Assembly: GCA_002238645.1 (NCBI GenBank)
Contig: MPMT01000004.1
Coordinates: 25,777 to 89,776, forward strand
From: Alphaproteobacteria bacterium bin52
GTDB lineage: Bacteria > Pseudomonadota > Alphaproteobacteria > Thalassobaculales > Thalassobaculaceae
Direction of reading: 5' to 3'
Length of the DNA: 64,000 nucleotides
The notes below the pieces were generated by a model. That model saw only the letters and a program-made list of their open reading frames with translations. It had not been told where the DNA came from and searched no databases. A program made the position numbers and the translations under genes. Below, piece after piece: positions 45,781 through 53,542 of this stretch (the first letter of the stretch is position 1; each line of letters opens with the position of its first letter).

Positions 45781-46725
45781 ATGTCACGCAGGGTCGCGGT
45801 AATCGGGTCCGGACTGATCGGCCGGTCGTGGTCCATGCTGTTCGCCCGGTCCGGGTGCGAGGTGTCGATGTACGACCCGGAACCGGATGCGCTCGTGGCG
45901 GCCCGCTCGCGGCTTGCCGATGATCTTGCCGAGCTCGAACGGATCGGGCTGATCGCGGACAGCCGCGAGGCAATGGCCAGGATCTCGGGCACCGACGTGC
46001 TCGAGGATGCGCTCGAGGGAGCCGGGTGGGTTCAGGAGAATGCGCCCGAAGTCCTGGAGATCAAGCGCGAGCTGTTCCGTCGCATGGACGCGGTTGTTCC
46101 AGGTTCCGTGGTAATCGCGAGTTCAACCTCCGCCATTCCCTGCAGCGCCATCGCGAATGGTCTCGAAGGCGCCGGCCGCATGGTGGTCGCCCACCCGGCC
46201 AATCCGCCGCACCTGCTGCCGATCGTGGAGGTTTCCGGCGGTCCGGACACCACCGACGAGACCGTTCGGCACGCCCGGGACTTCATGGAGGGGATCGGCA
46301 TGGCGGCGATCACCATCCGCCGGGAGATGCGCGGTTTCGTCCTGAACCGTCTGCAGGTGGCGCTGCTCAACGAGGCCTTCAAGCTCATCGAGGACGGGGT
46401 GGTATCGGGCGAGGATCTCGACAAGACGGTCAAGCACGGGCTCGGACTGCGCTGGTCGTTCATGGGACCGATGGAAACAATCGACCTCAACGCGCCGGGG
46501 GGAATTCGCGACTACCTCGAGCGGTTCGGGCCGGCGTTCGCGCAGATCGCCGAAGAACAGTCGGAGTTCCGTCCGTGGACGGAAGAGCGCTACGCGCGGC
46601 TCGAGGCTGAACGCCGGCAGGTGATGGCACGGGAAGAACTCGCCGACCGGGCCCGCTGGCGTGACCGCCGGCTGCTGGCGCTGGTCCGCGACCGGAACCG
46701 GGCGGAGGACGAGCACGGTACCTGA
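45781..46725 (+). CDS. 3-hydroxyacyl-CoA dehydrogenase-like protein (lambda-crystallin type)
   Basis: Single-unit 3-hydroxyacyl dehydrogenase of 314 aa with an N-terminal GSGLIG dinucleotide site (9-14). VVAHPANPPHLLPIVEV follows, with the catalytic His, and the C-terminal domain contains GLRWSFMGPMETIDLNAPGG. The FMGP-ETIDLNAPGG pattern and the HPxNPP segment resemble lambda-crystallin/L-gulonate and carnitine dehydrogenases more than fatty-acid FadB domains. It probably oxidises a short hydroxyacid. It follows the D-hydroxyacid dehydrogenase after one base. Confidence 0.9.
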   Translation: MSRRVAVIGSGLIGRSWSMLFARSGCEVSMYDPEPDALVAARSRLADDLAELERIGLIADSREAMARISGTDVLEDALEGAGWVQENAPEVLEIKRELFRRMDAVVPGSVVIASSTSAIPCSAIANGLEGAGRMVVAHPANPPHLLPIVEVSGGPDTTDETVRHARDFMEGIGMAAITIRREMRGFVLNRLQVALLNEAFKLIEDGVVSGEDLDKTVKHGLGLRWSFMGPMETIDLNAPGGIRDYLERFGPAFAQIAEEQSEFRPWTEERYARLEAERRQVMAREELADRARWRDRRLLALVRDRNRAEDEHGT

Positions 46726-46844
46726 CGGCGCGAACCCGGCACCGGCTCCGTGATGAATGCCCGTGGATCGGTGTGGGTTGCTTGACGGGGCGCGCAATGC
46801 TCCGCACTGTCCGGTCCGGGAAACGCAACGCTGGAGAACAAGTC

Positions 46845-47639
46845 ATGACCGGTTCGCTCGACCTCGGGCTGGAGGGCAAGGTCGCGATCGTTGCCGGCGG
46901 AGGAGCGGAGAATGACGGCATCGGCAACGGCCGTGCCGCCGCGATCCTGCTGGCGGATGCCGGTGTCCGCGTGCTCGTCGTCGACCGCGACCGGCCGCGT
47001 GCGGAACGGACCGTCGCGATGATCGCCGCGCGCGGCGGCGAGGCCGAGGCATTCAGCGCCGATCTGATGAGTGGCGCCGGGTGCCGGGACGCGGTGGATG
47101 CCGCCGTGTCCCGGTGGCACCGTCTCGATTTCCTCGACAACAATGTCGGGATCGGCAGCAGGCTGTCGGTGGTCGACGAGAGTGAGGAAACCTGGGACCG
47201 GGTCATGTCTGTCAATGTGCGGCCGATGTTCCTGATGTCGAAACACGCGATACCAGCCATGATCGAGACCGGTGGCGGATCGATCGTCAACATCTCGTCG
47301 ATTTCGGCGACGCGTCCGAAGGGACTGACCGCATACACCACCTCGAAGGGCGCGGTTCTCGCGCTCACCCAGGCCATGGCGGTCGACCACGGGCCGCAGG
47401 GGATCCGGGTCAACTGCATCCTGCCCGGGCCGGTCTACACGCCGATGGTCTACGGGCCGGGCATGACCGAGGAACACCGCGCGCAGCGCCGCGAGGCCTC
47501 GCTGCTGCGCGTCGAGGGCGAAGGCTGGGACATCGGCAAGGCGGTCGTCTACCTTTGTTCCGACTGGGCCCGGTACGTCACCGGGCATCATCTGGTGGTC
47601 GACGGCGGCTGTTCGCTGTCGGCGAGGCCCCGCGGCTGA
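46845..47639 (+). CDS. Short-chain dehydrogenase/reductase
   Basis: SDR of 264 aa with the classical layout: nucleotide-binding region VAIVAGGGAENDGIGNGRAA (a somewhat altered TGxxxGxG), Asp in VVDRDR, and catalytic Ser152, Tyr164 and Lys168 (YTTSKGA). C-terminal RVNCILPGPVYTPM fits the family. The GGAGAACA site precedes ATG 46845. It oxidises or reduces a hydroxyl/keto group on an unknown substrate. It is 18 bases ahead of the CMD-family gene, in the same operon. Confidence 0.93.
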   Translation: MTGSLDLGLEGKVAIVAGGGAENDGIGNGRAAAILLADAGVRVLVVDRDRPRAERTVAMIAARGGEAEAFSADLMSGAGCRDAVDAAVSRWHRLDFLDNNVGIGSRLSVVDESEETWDRVMSVNVRPMFLMSKHAIPAMIETGGGSIVNISSISATRPKGLTAYTTSKGAVLALTQAMAVDHGPQGIRVNCILPGPVYTPMVYGPGMTEEHRAQRREASLLRVEGEGWDIGKAVVYLCSDWARYVTGHHLVVDGGCSLSARPRG

Positions 47640-47657
47640 CTTCGGCGGAGGACGGTC

Positions 47658-48209
47658 ATGGCTCGCCTGCCCTACCTTGATCCCGGCGACCTCGCGCCGG
47701 AGGACCGCGATCTGCTGAAACGGCCGATCAACCTGTTTCGCCAGCTGGTGCACAGTCCCGGGGCCGCCCGGGCGCTGTCCGGTCTCGGGGGCTACATCCG
47801 CCACACCAGCACGCTCGATCCGAGACTGCGCGAAATGGCGATCCTCCAGGTGGGGTACCTGGCGCGCAGCGAGTACGAGTACACCCACCATGTCCGTCTC
47901 GGTACCGAGCAGTTCGGGGTCACGCCGACGGATATCGAGGCGATCTCGGCCGAGACGGAAGGCCGCGAGAGCGGACTGGGTGACCTCGATCGCGCGGTGC
48001 TCTCGGCCGCCCGGGCCATGGTGACCGACCTTGCCATACCCGATGCCGAGTTTGCCGTTCTCGAGGCATCGCTGTCGCATGAACACCTCGTCGACCTGGT
48101 GGTTGCCATCGCATTCTACTGCGCGGTGGTCCGGGTCCTTGCAACGCTCGAAATCGACAACGAGCCACACTACGCGTCGGTGCTCGAGCGCTTCCCCCTC
48201 CCCGACTGA
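47658..48209 (+). CDS. Carboxymuconolactone-decarboxylase-family protein without CxxC
   Basis: All-helical protein of 183 aa in the CMD/AhpD fold. LDPRLREMAILQVGYLARSEYEYTHH (53-78) is the core helix region, with Glu73 and His77 in the active-site pattern. AhpD peroxidases have CxxC here, which is absent, so a peroxidase role is unlikely and a decarboxylase or other role is more likely. It has a GGAGGA site. It lies between the SDR and two SMP-30 lactonases. Confidence 0.85.
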   Translation: MARLPYLDPGDLAPEDRDLLKRPINLFRQLVHSPGAARALSGLGGYIRHTSTLDPRLREMAILQVGYLARSEYEYTHHVRLGTEQFGVTPTDIEAISAETEGRESGLGDLDRAVLSAARAMVTDLAIPDAEFAVLEASLSHEHLVDLVVAIAFYCAVVRVLATLEIDNEPHYASVLERFPLPD

Positions 48210-48215
48210 CGCCGC

Positions 48216-49067
48216 ATGCCGATGCCACGACCCGAGATCCTGATCGACGGACTCACCTTCCCGGAGGGACCGCGCTGGCACCAGGGGCGCCTGTGGTTCT
48301 CCGATTTCTACTCGCACCGGGTGATCGCCGCGGATTGCGACGGTGCGACGGAGACCGTGTGCGAGGTCGCGAACCAGCCTTCCGGTCTTGGCTGGCTCCC
48401 GGACGGGCGCCTGCTGGTGGTGTCCATGACCGACAGCACGGTGCTGCGGCTCGATCCCGGCGGCCTGGTACTGCACGCCGACCTGTCCGGACTTGCCCGG
48501 TTCTGGTGCAACGACATGACGGTGGACGAGGCCGGCCGGGCATGGGTGGGGAATTTCGGGTTCGACTACAGGTCGGGCGAGGAGCCGCGGACCACCACCC
48601 TGGTCCGGGTCGACCCGGACGGGACGGCGGCGGTGGCGGCGGACGACCTGTTCTTTCCGAACGGGATTGCGATCACGCCCGACGGCTCGACACTCGTGGT
48701 GGCCGAATCCTGGGGTCGGCGTCTCACCGCCTTCGACATCACAGCCGGGGGCGAGCTCGTGGCGCGGCGCAGCTGGGCGGACGGCGGATACACCTGGGTG
48801 CCGGACGGCATCTGCATGGATGCGGAGGGTGCCGTGTGGATCGCCGATCCCGTGAACAAGGAAGTGTTGCGGATCCGGAACGGCGGGGCGGTTGCCGAGC
48901 GGTATTCGACCGGCGAGCGCGGCGCCTACGCGGTGGCGCTCGGCGGTGCCGATCGGCGCACCCTGTTCATCTGCACGAACATCTGGCGCAACAGTGACCG
49001 GGTGGGCAACCCGACCGGCCGCATCGAGACGATGCGGGTCGAGGTTCCGGGGGCGGGCCGGCCATGA
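48216..49067 (+). CDS. SMP-30/gluconolactonase-family lactonase, first copy
   Basis: Six-bladed propeller lactonase of 283 aa with a single metal site. LTFPEGPRWHQGRLWFSD carries the Glu ligand, FFPNGIAITPDG the Asn, and WVPDGICMDAEGAVWIADP the Asp. It hydrolyses a lactone to the hydroxyacid. ATG 48216 is used, with another in-frame ATG two codons later. The stop overlaps the start of the second copy by 4 bases. Confidence 0.94.
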   Translation: MPMPRPEILIDGLTFPEGPRWHQGRLWFSDFYSHRVIAADCDGATETVCEVANQPSGLGWLPDGRLLVVSMTDSTVLRLDPGGLVLHADLSGLARFWCNDMTVDEAGRAWVGNFGFDYRSGEEPRTTTLVRVDPDGTAAVAADDLFFPNGIAITPDGSTLVVAESWGRRLTAFDITAGGELVARRSWADGGYTWVPDGICMDAEGAVWIADPVNKEVLRIRNGGAVAERYSTGERGAYAVALGGADRRTLFICTNIWRNSDRVGNPTGRIETMRVEVPGAGRP

Positions 49068-49906
49068 GCGGGCTCGAGACCCTGATGGACGGGCTCACCT
49101 TCCCCGAGGGACCCCGCTGGCACCAGGGACGCCTGTGGTTCTCGGACTTCTATTCGCACCGGGTCATCGCCGTCGACCCGGAGGGCGAGGCCGAGACCGT
49201 GTGTGAGGTCGCGCAGCAGCCGTCCGGTCTGGGCTGGCTGCCGGACGGCAGCCTGCTCGTGGTCTCGATGCGCGACCAGGCTCTGCTGCGCCTTTCGGGC
49301 GGTGCCCTGCACCCGTACGCCGATCTTTCCGGCCACGCCCGGTACTGGTGCAACGACATGGTGGTCGACGCGGCCGGCCGGGCCTGGGTCGGGAATTTCG
49401 GTTTCAACCGCCACGAGGGCGAGCAGCCGCGGAGCACGACGCTGGTGCGGGTTGATCCGGACGGGTCCTGTCACATCGCGGCCCGCGGCCTGTGGTTTCC
49501 GAACGGCTGCGCGATCACTCCCGACGGACGGACCCTCATCGTCGCGGAGACCAGGGCACGGCGGCTCTGCGTCTTCGGAATCTGCGACGGCGCCACGCTC
49601 GTCAACCGCCGGATCTTCGCCGAAACCGCGACGATGTACCCCGACGGGATCTGTCTCGATGCCGAGGGTGCGGTCTGGGTGGCGGACCCGCACAACAGCG
49701 AGGTTGTCCGGTTCCGGGACGGCGGCACCGTTGCCGAGCGGATCCGGCTCGAAGGGCGCGCGCCCTACGCCTGCATGCTGGGCGGTGATGATCGCCGCAC
49801 GCTGTACCTGTGCACCTGTACCGGTTCGGGGCCCGAGATCGCCCGGGCCCGTTCCGGCCGTATCGAGTTCACGCGGGTCGAAGTCCCGGGCGCCGGCCTG
49901 CCCTGA
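49064..49906 (+). CDS. SMP-30/gluconolactonase-family lactonase, second copy
   Basis: Paralogue of 280 aa with the same metal ligands and very similar opening blade (LTFPEGPRWHQGRLWFSD in both). More than half the residues match by eye. Divergence is concentrated in the later blades, for instance CHIAARGLWFPNGCAIT and MYPDGICLDAEGAVWVADP. The two are translationally overlapped, so they act together. They may have split substrate preference after a tandem duplication. Confidence 0.94.
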   Translation: MSGLETLMDGLTFPEGPRWHQGRLWFSDFYSHRVIAVDPEGEAETVCEVAQQPSGLGWLPDGSLLVVSMRDQALLRLSGGALHPYADLSGHARYWCNDMVVDAAGRAWVGNFGFNRHEGEQPRSTTLVRVDPDGSCHIAARGLWFPNGCAITPDGRTLIVAETRARRLCVFGICDGATLVNRRIFAETATMYPDGICLDAEGAVWVADPHNSEVVRFRDGGTVAERIRLEGRAPYACMLGGDDRRTLYLCTCTGSGPEIARARSGRIEFTRVEVPGAGLP

Positions 49907-49940
49907 CCCCTCCCCCGTCCGCGTAACCGGAGACCACGCC

Positions 49941-51206
49941 ATGCGCTGCGAATTCATCGCGATCGGCACCGAACTGCTGCTCGGCCAGATCGTCAACTCG
50001 AATGCGGCCTGGATCGGCGAGCAGCTGGCGCTTGCCGGGATCGACTGTCACTACCACATCACCATCGGCGATAACCGCCAGCGCATGCATGACACCATCC
50101 GCGGCGCGCTCGGGCGGGCCGACGCGGTGATCGTCTCCGGCGGACTCGGACCGACCCAGGACGACATCACCCGTGAGGTCATCGCCGACGTCATGGGGGT
50201 CGCGCTGGTCCGCGACGAGGAGATCGCCGGGCGCATCAGGCACCGGTTCGAATCCCGCGGCCGGTTCATGAGCGAGAACAACCTGCGCCAGGCGGACATC
50301 CCGGTCGGTGCCAGCGCGATTCCGCAGATGCCCGGAACCGCGCCCGGACTGATCTGTCCGGTGGGTGACAAGGTGATCTACGCCGTGCCCGGCGTTCCCT
50401 TCGAGATGCGCATGATGCTGTCGGAAAGTGTCCTGGCGGACCTGCAGCGTCGTGCCGGTATGACCGCGGTCATCAGGAGCCGCGTTCTCAGGACCTGGGG
50501 CCAGACCGAATCCGGGCTGGACGAGATGCTGACCGAGCGCATGGCGCACCTGGACCAGGCCGGCCATGCGACGATTGCGTTCCAGGCGAGCGGCATCGAG
50601 GGACTGAAGGTCAGAATCACGGTCAAGGAGAGGACCGGGGATGAGGCGGCCCGGGTGCTGGCCGCCGAGGAGGAGGCGGTCCGGGCCATCATCGGCCGGT
50701 ACGTGTTCGGGACCGACGACGAGACCATGGAATCGGTGGTGCTCGACCTGCTGCGCGAGCGGGGTCTCACCCTCGCCGTGGCCGAGTCGGTGACAGGTGG
50801 AATGGTCGCCGCCAGGCTGACCTCGGTTCCGGGAGCGAGCGACGTGCTTCGCGGCGGAGTGGTCTCCTACGCCAGCGAGGTCAAGTTCGACCTGCTCGGT
50901 GTCCCCGAGGGCCCGGTGGTCACGCCCGATGCCGCCCGCGCCATGGCCGAGGGCGTTCGCCGGCAGCTCGGAGCCGATGTCGGGATCTCGACCACCGGGG
51001 TCGCCGGTCCGACGGAACAGGAGGGACAGCAGGTCGGCACGGTTCACCTCGGTCTCGCACTGGGCGGGCGTATCGAGTTCCAGACGACGCACCTGCCGGG
51101 CGACAGGACCCGGGTCCGCGAGTATGGCGTGATCAGCCTGCTGAATTTCCTCCGCCTGCGCCTGCTCGGCCAGGATCCGCGCACGCCGTTTGCCGGCCGG
51201 CGCTGA
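49941..51206 (+). CDS. cinA: CinA-family protein (competence/damage-inducible), NMN amidohydrolase domain
   Basis: A 421-aa protein with an N-terminal MoCF-like domain (GTELLLGQIVNSN at 9-21 and, around 66-83, SGGLGPTQDDITREVIADV). The C-terminal CinA domain has TLAVAESVTGGMVAARLT and TTGVAGPTEQEGQQVGTVH. This is the full-length architecture linked to NMN deamidation in NAD recycling. It starts at ATG 49941, 34 bases after the lactonase pair. It is a housekeeping-type gene within an accessory catabolic operon. Confidence 0.94.
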   Translation: MRCEFIAIGTELLLGQIVNSNAAWIGEQLALAGIDCHYHITIGDNRQRMHDTIRGALGRADAVIVSGGLGPTQDDITREVIADVMGVALVRDEEIAGRIRHRFESRGRFMSENNLRQADIPVGASAIPQMPGTAPGLICPVGDKVIYAVPGVPFEMRMMLSESVLADLQRRAGMTAVIRSRVLRTWGQTESGLDEMLTERMAHLDQAGHATIAFQASGIEGLKVRITVKERTGDEAARVLAAEEEAVRAIIGRYVFGTDDETMESVVLDLLRERGLTLAVAESVTGGMVAARLTSVPGASDVLRGGVVSYASEVKFDLLGVPEGPVVTPDAARAMAEGVRRQLGADVGISTTGVAGPTEQEGQQVGTVHLGLALGGRIEFQTTHLPGDRTRVREYGVISLLNFLRLRLLGQDPRTPFAGRR

Positions 51207-51287
51207 GGCGTCACATATCGTCGACGTGATGGAAGGTGTGCGGGACGCGGACTATGTTTGCGGCCGTGCCAGGCCCCGGGAAACGTG

Positions 51288-52346
51288 ATGCCAGATTCGC
51301 TGCTGCTCGATACCACCACACGCATCTTCGAGGACCTGTGCGATCCCCGCACGGTCAATGCCGCCCGCGACGGGCAGTGGAAGGAGACGCTGTGGGAGGC
51401 GATCGAGCAATCGGGGCTCACGCTTGCCTGGGTACCGGAGGAGCACGGCGGCGCCGGTGCCGGGCTTGGCGACGGGTTCGAGGTCCTCGCGGTTTCGGGC
51501 CGGTTCGCCGTGCCGGTGCCGCTTGCGGAAACCCTGCTTGCCGGCTGGCTGCTGGCACAGGCGGGGTTGTCGTGCCCGTCCGGCCCCATGACGGTGGCGC
51601 CGTCACGGCTTCGCGACACCGTCACGGTGCGCGGTGACGGCACCCTTGGCGGAAAGGCCGCCGCGATCCCGTTCGCCGCCGCGGCGGATACCCTGGTGGT
51701 TCTCGCCGATCGCGACGGTGCGGCGACCGTCGCCCGGGTTGACCGTTCCGCGTGCACGATCCGGACCAGTCCGGGTTTCAGGGACGATGGCCGTGACCTG
51801 GTGGAACTCGACGGCGCAAGACCGGTCGAACTGGCGCCGCTCGGCTCCGGCCCGGATGCGGATTGCCTGGCGCTGATGGGCGCAACCGTCCGCGCGGTCC
51901 AGATTGGCGGAGCGCTCGAGTCCGTCCTCGCACTCGCAGGCGACTACGCGCGCGAGCGGGTCGCCTTCGAGCGCCCGATCGCCCGGTTCCAGGCGGTCCA
52001 GCACAACCTGGCGCGACTGGCCGGAGAGACCGCGGCCGCTGTGGCTGCGGCCGGTTCGGCGGCCGACACCGTTGCCACCGGAACCGGCGGCGATGACGCC
52101 CTGTTTCTCGAGGTAGCGTCGGCCAAGATCCGGGCCGGCGAGGCGGCGGGCGCCGGGGCCGCGATCGCGCACCAAGTGCACGGGGCCATCGGGTTTACCG
52201 AGGAACACGTCCTGCACCGCTTCACCCGGCGCCTGTGGGCCTGGCGCGACGACTTCGGTAGCGAGAGCGAGTGGGCGGTCCGGCTCGGCAGGTTCGTGGC
52301 CGCCAACGGCGCCGACGACCTGTGGCCCCTGCTCGCCTCGCGGTAA
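51288..52346 (+). CDS. Acyl-CoA dehydrogenase, subunit of a likely heteromeric pair (first)
   Basis: Acyl-CoA dehydrogenase of 352 aa with the C-terminal four-helix-bundle segment AIAHQVHGAIGFTEEHVLH, then RFTRRLWAW. The central FAD region is weak, lacking the usual GxSEPGxGSD signature. It is shorter than a stand-alone enzyme (about 380 aa). It is followed after 21 bases by a second acyl-CoA dehydrogenase that keeps the FAD signature, as in heterotetrameric steroid-type dehydrogenases. ATG 51288 follows a GTG. Confidence 0.88.
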   Translation: MPDSLLLDTTTRIFEDLCDPRTVNAARDGQWKETLWEAIEQSGLTLAWVPEEHGGAGAGLGDGFEVLAVSGRFAVPVPLAETLLAGWLLAQAGLSCPSGPMTVAPSRLRDTVTVRGDGTLGGKAAAIPFAAAADTLVVLADRDGAATVARVDRSACTIRTSPGFRDDGRDLVELDGARPVELAPLGSGPDADCLALMGATVRAVQIGGALESVLALAGDYARERVAFERPIARFQAVQHNLARLAGETAAAVAAAGSAADTVATGTGGDDALFLEVASAKIRAGEAAGAGAAIAHQVHGAIGFTEEHVLHRFTRRLWAWRDDFGSESEWAVRLGRFVAANGADDLWPLLASR

Positions 52347-52367
52347 CGTCAGGCCAGAAAGACAACC

Positions 52368-53528
52368 ATGTCCCACGCAATCCAGTTCGACCAGCTCCGA
52401 CTGCCCGCCGAGGCCGAGGAACTCCGTCTCGAGGTCCGCGCCTTCCTCGCCGGGGAGATCGCCAATGGCGGCTTCGACCCTGCGGCATCGGTGATGCGCA
52501 GCGGCTTTGATCGCGCCTTCTCGCGCCGCGTCGGAGCCCGCGGCTGGATCGGCATGACCTGGCCGAAGCGGTACGGTGGCGGCGAGCGCAGCTTTCTCGA
52601 ACGCTACGTGGTCACCGAGGAGTTCAGGGTGGCCAATGCTCCGACCGGGGCTCATTTCACCGCCGACCGGCAGAGTGGACCGGTCCTGCTCAAGTACGCG
52701 CCCGAGCACGTCAAGAGCGACGTGCTGCCGCGGATCACCCGGGGCGAATGCTGCTTCTGCATCGGGATGAGCGAGCCCAATTCGGGCTCGGACCTGTTCG
52801 CGGCCAGCACCAGGGCAACACCCGCGGGCGGCGGATACCTGATCTCCGGCACCAAGCTGTGGACATCGAACGCGCACAATGCCGATTACATGATCGGACT
52901 GTTCCGGACCTCGCCGTCCACGGCGGAGAACCGGAGGCACGGTCTTACGCAGTTCCTGGTCGACCTGTCGCGACCCGGGATCGCCATCAACCCGGTGCAC
53001 GACATGGCCGGCCGGCACGAGTTCAACGAGGTGGTCTTCGACGATCTGTTCATCCCCGATGACCACGTGCTCGGCGAGGTCGACGGCGCCTGGAAGCAGG
53101 CGACAAGCGAACTTGCCTACGAGCGCAGCGGACCGGAACGGTTCCTCGAGACCTTCTACGTCCTGCCCGAACTGGTCCGCGTGCTGGGCGGCGATCCCGA
53201 TACGCGTGGCGCCGAGGGCATCGGGCGACTGGTCGCACAGCTGCACGCGCTGCGGCGGATGTCGGTCTCGGTCGCCGGCATGCTGGAGGCCGGCAAGGAA
53301 CCGGTCCTGGAGGGGTCGATCGTGAAGGACCTGGGCACTGTCTGGGAACAGGCGCTCCCGGCCCGGGCCCGGGACATGGCCGCCTTTGTCGACGTGGCTC
53401 CGGGCAACCGCGCCACCTTCGACGAGTTGCTGGAATTTGCCACCGTCATCGCGCCCAAGCTCACCATCCAGGGCGGAACGACGGAAGTGCTGCGGGGGAT
53501 CATCGCCCGCGGACTTGGCCTGCGCTGA
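52368..53528 (+). CDS. Acyl-CoA dehydrogenase, subunit of a likely heteromeric pair (second)
   Basis: Acyl-CoA dehydrogenase of 386 aa with the signature CIGMSEPNSGSDLFA and the segment SGTKLWTSNAHNADYM that positions substrate. The C-terminal QGGTTEVLRGIIARGLGLR matches the FAD-binding tail. It lies 21 bases after its partner and 14 bases before the synthetase. Together they may oxidise an unusual acyl-CoA, possibly alicyclic or steroid side chain, but this is analogy. Confidence 0.94.
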   Translation: MSHAIQFDQLRLPAEAEELRLEVRAFLAGEIANGGFDPAASVMRSGFDRAFSRRVGARGWIGMTWPKRYGGGERSFLERYVVTEEFRVANAPTGAHFTADRQSGPVLLKYAPEHVKSDVLPRITRGECCFCIGMSEPNSGSDLFAASTRATPAGGGYLISGTKLWTSNAHNADYMIGLFRTSPSTAENRRHGLTQFLVDLSRPGIAINPVHDMAGRHEFNEVVFDDLFIPDDHVLGEVDGAWKQATSELAYERSGPERFLETFYVLPELVRVLGGDPDTRGAEGIGRLVAQLHALRRMSVSVAGMLEAGKEPVLEGSIVKDLGTVWEQALPARARDMAAFVDVAPGNRATFDELLEFATVIAPKLTIQGGTTEVLRGIIARGLGLR

Positions 53529-53542
53529 CCGGGAGCGGATCC

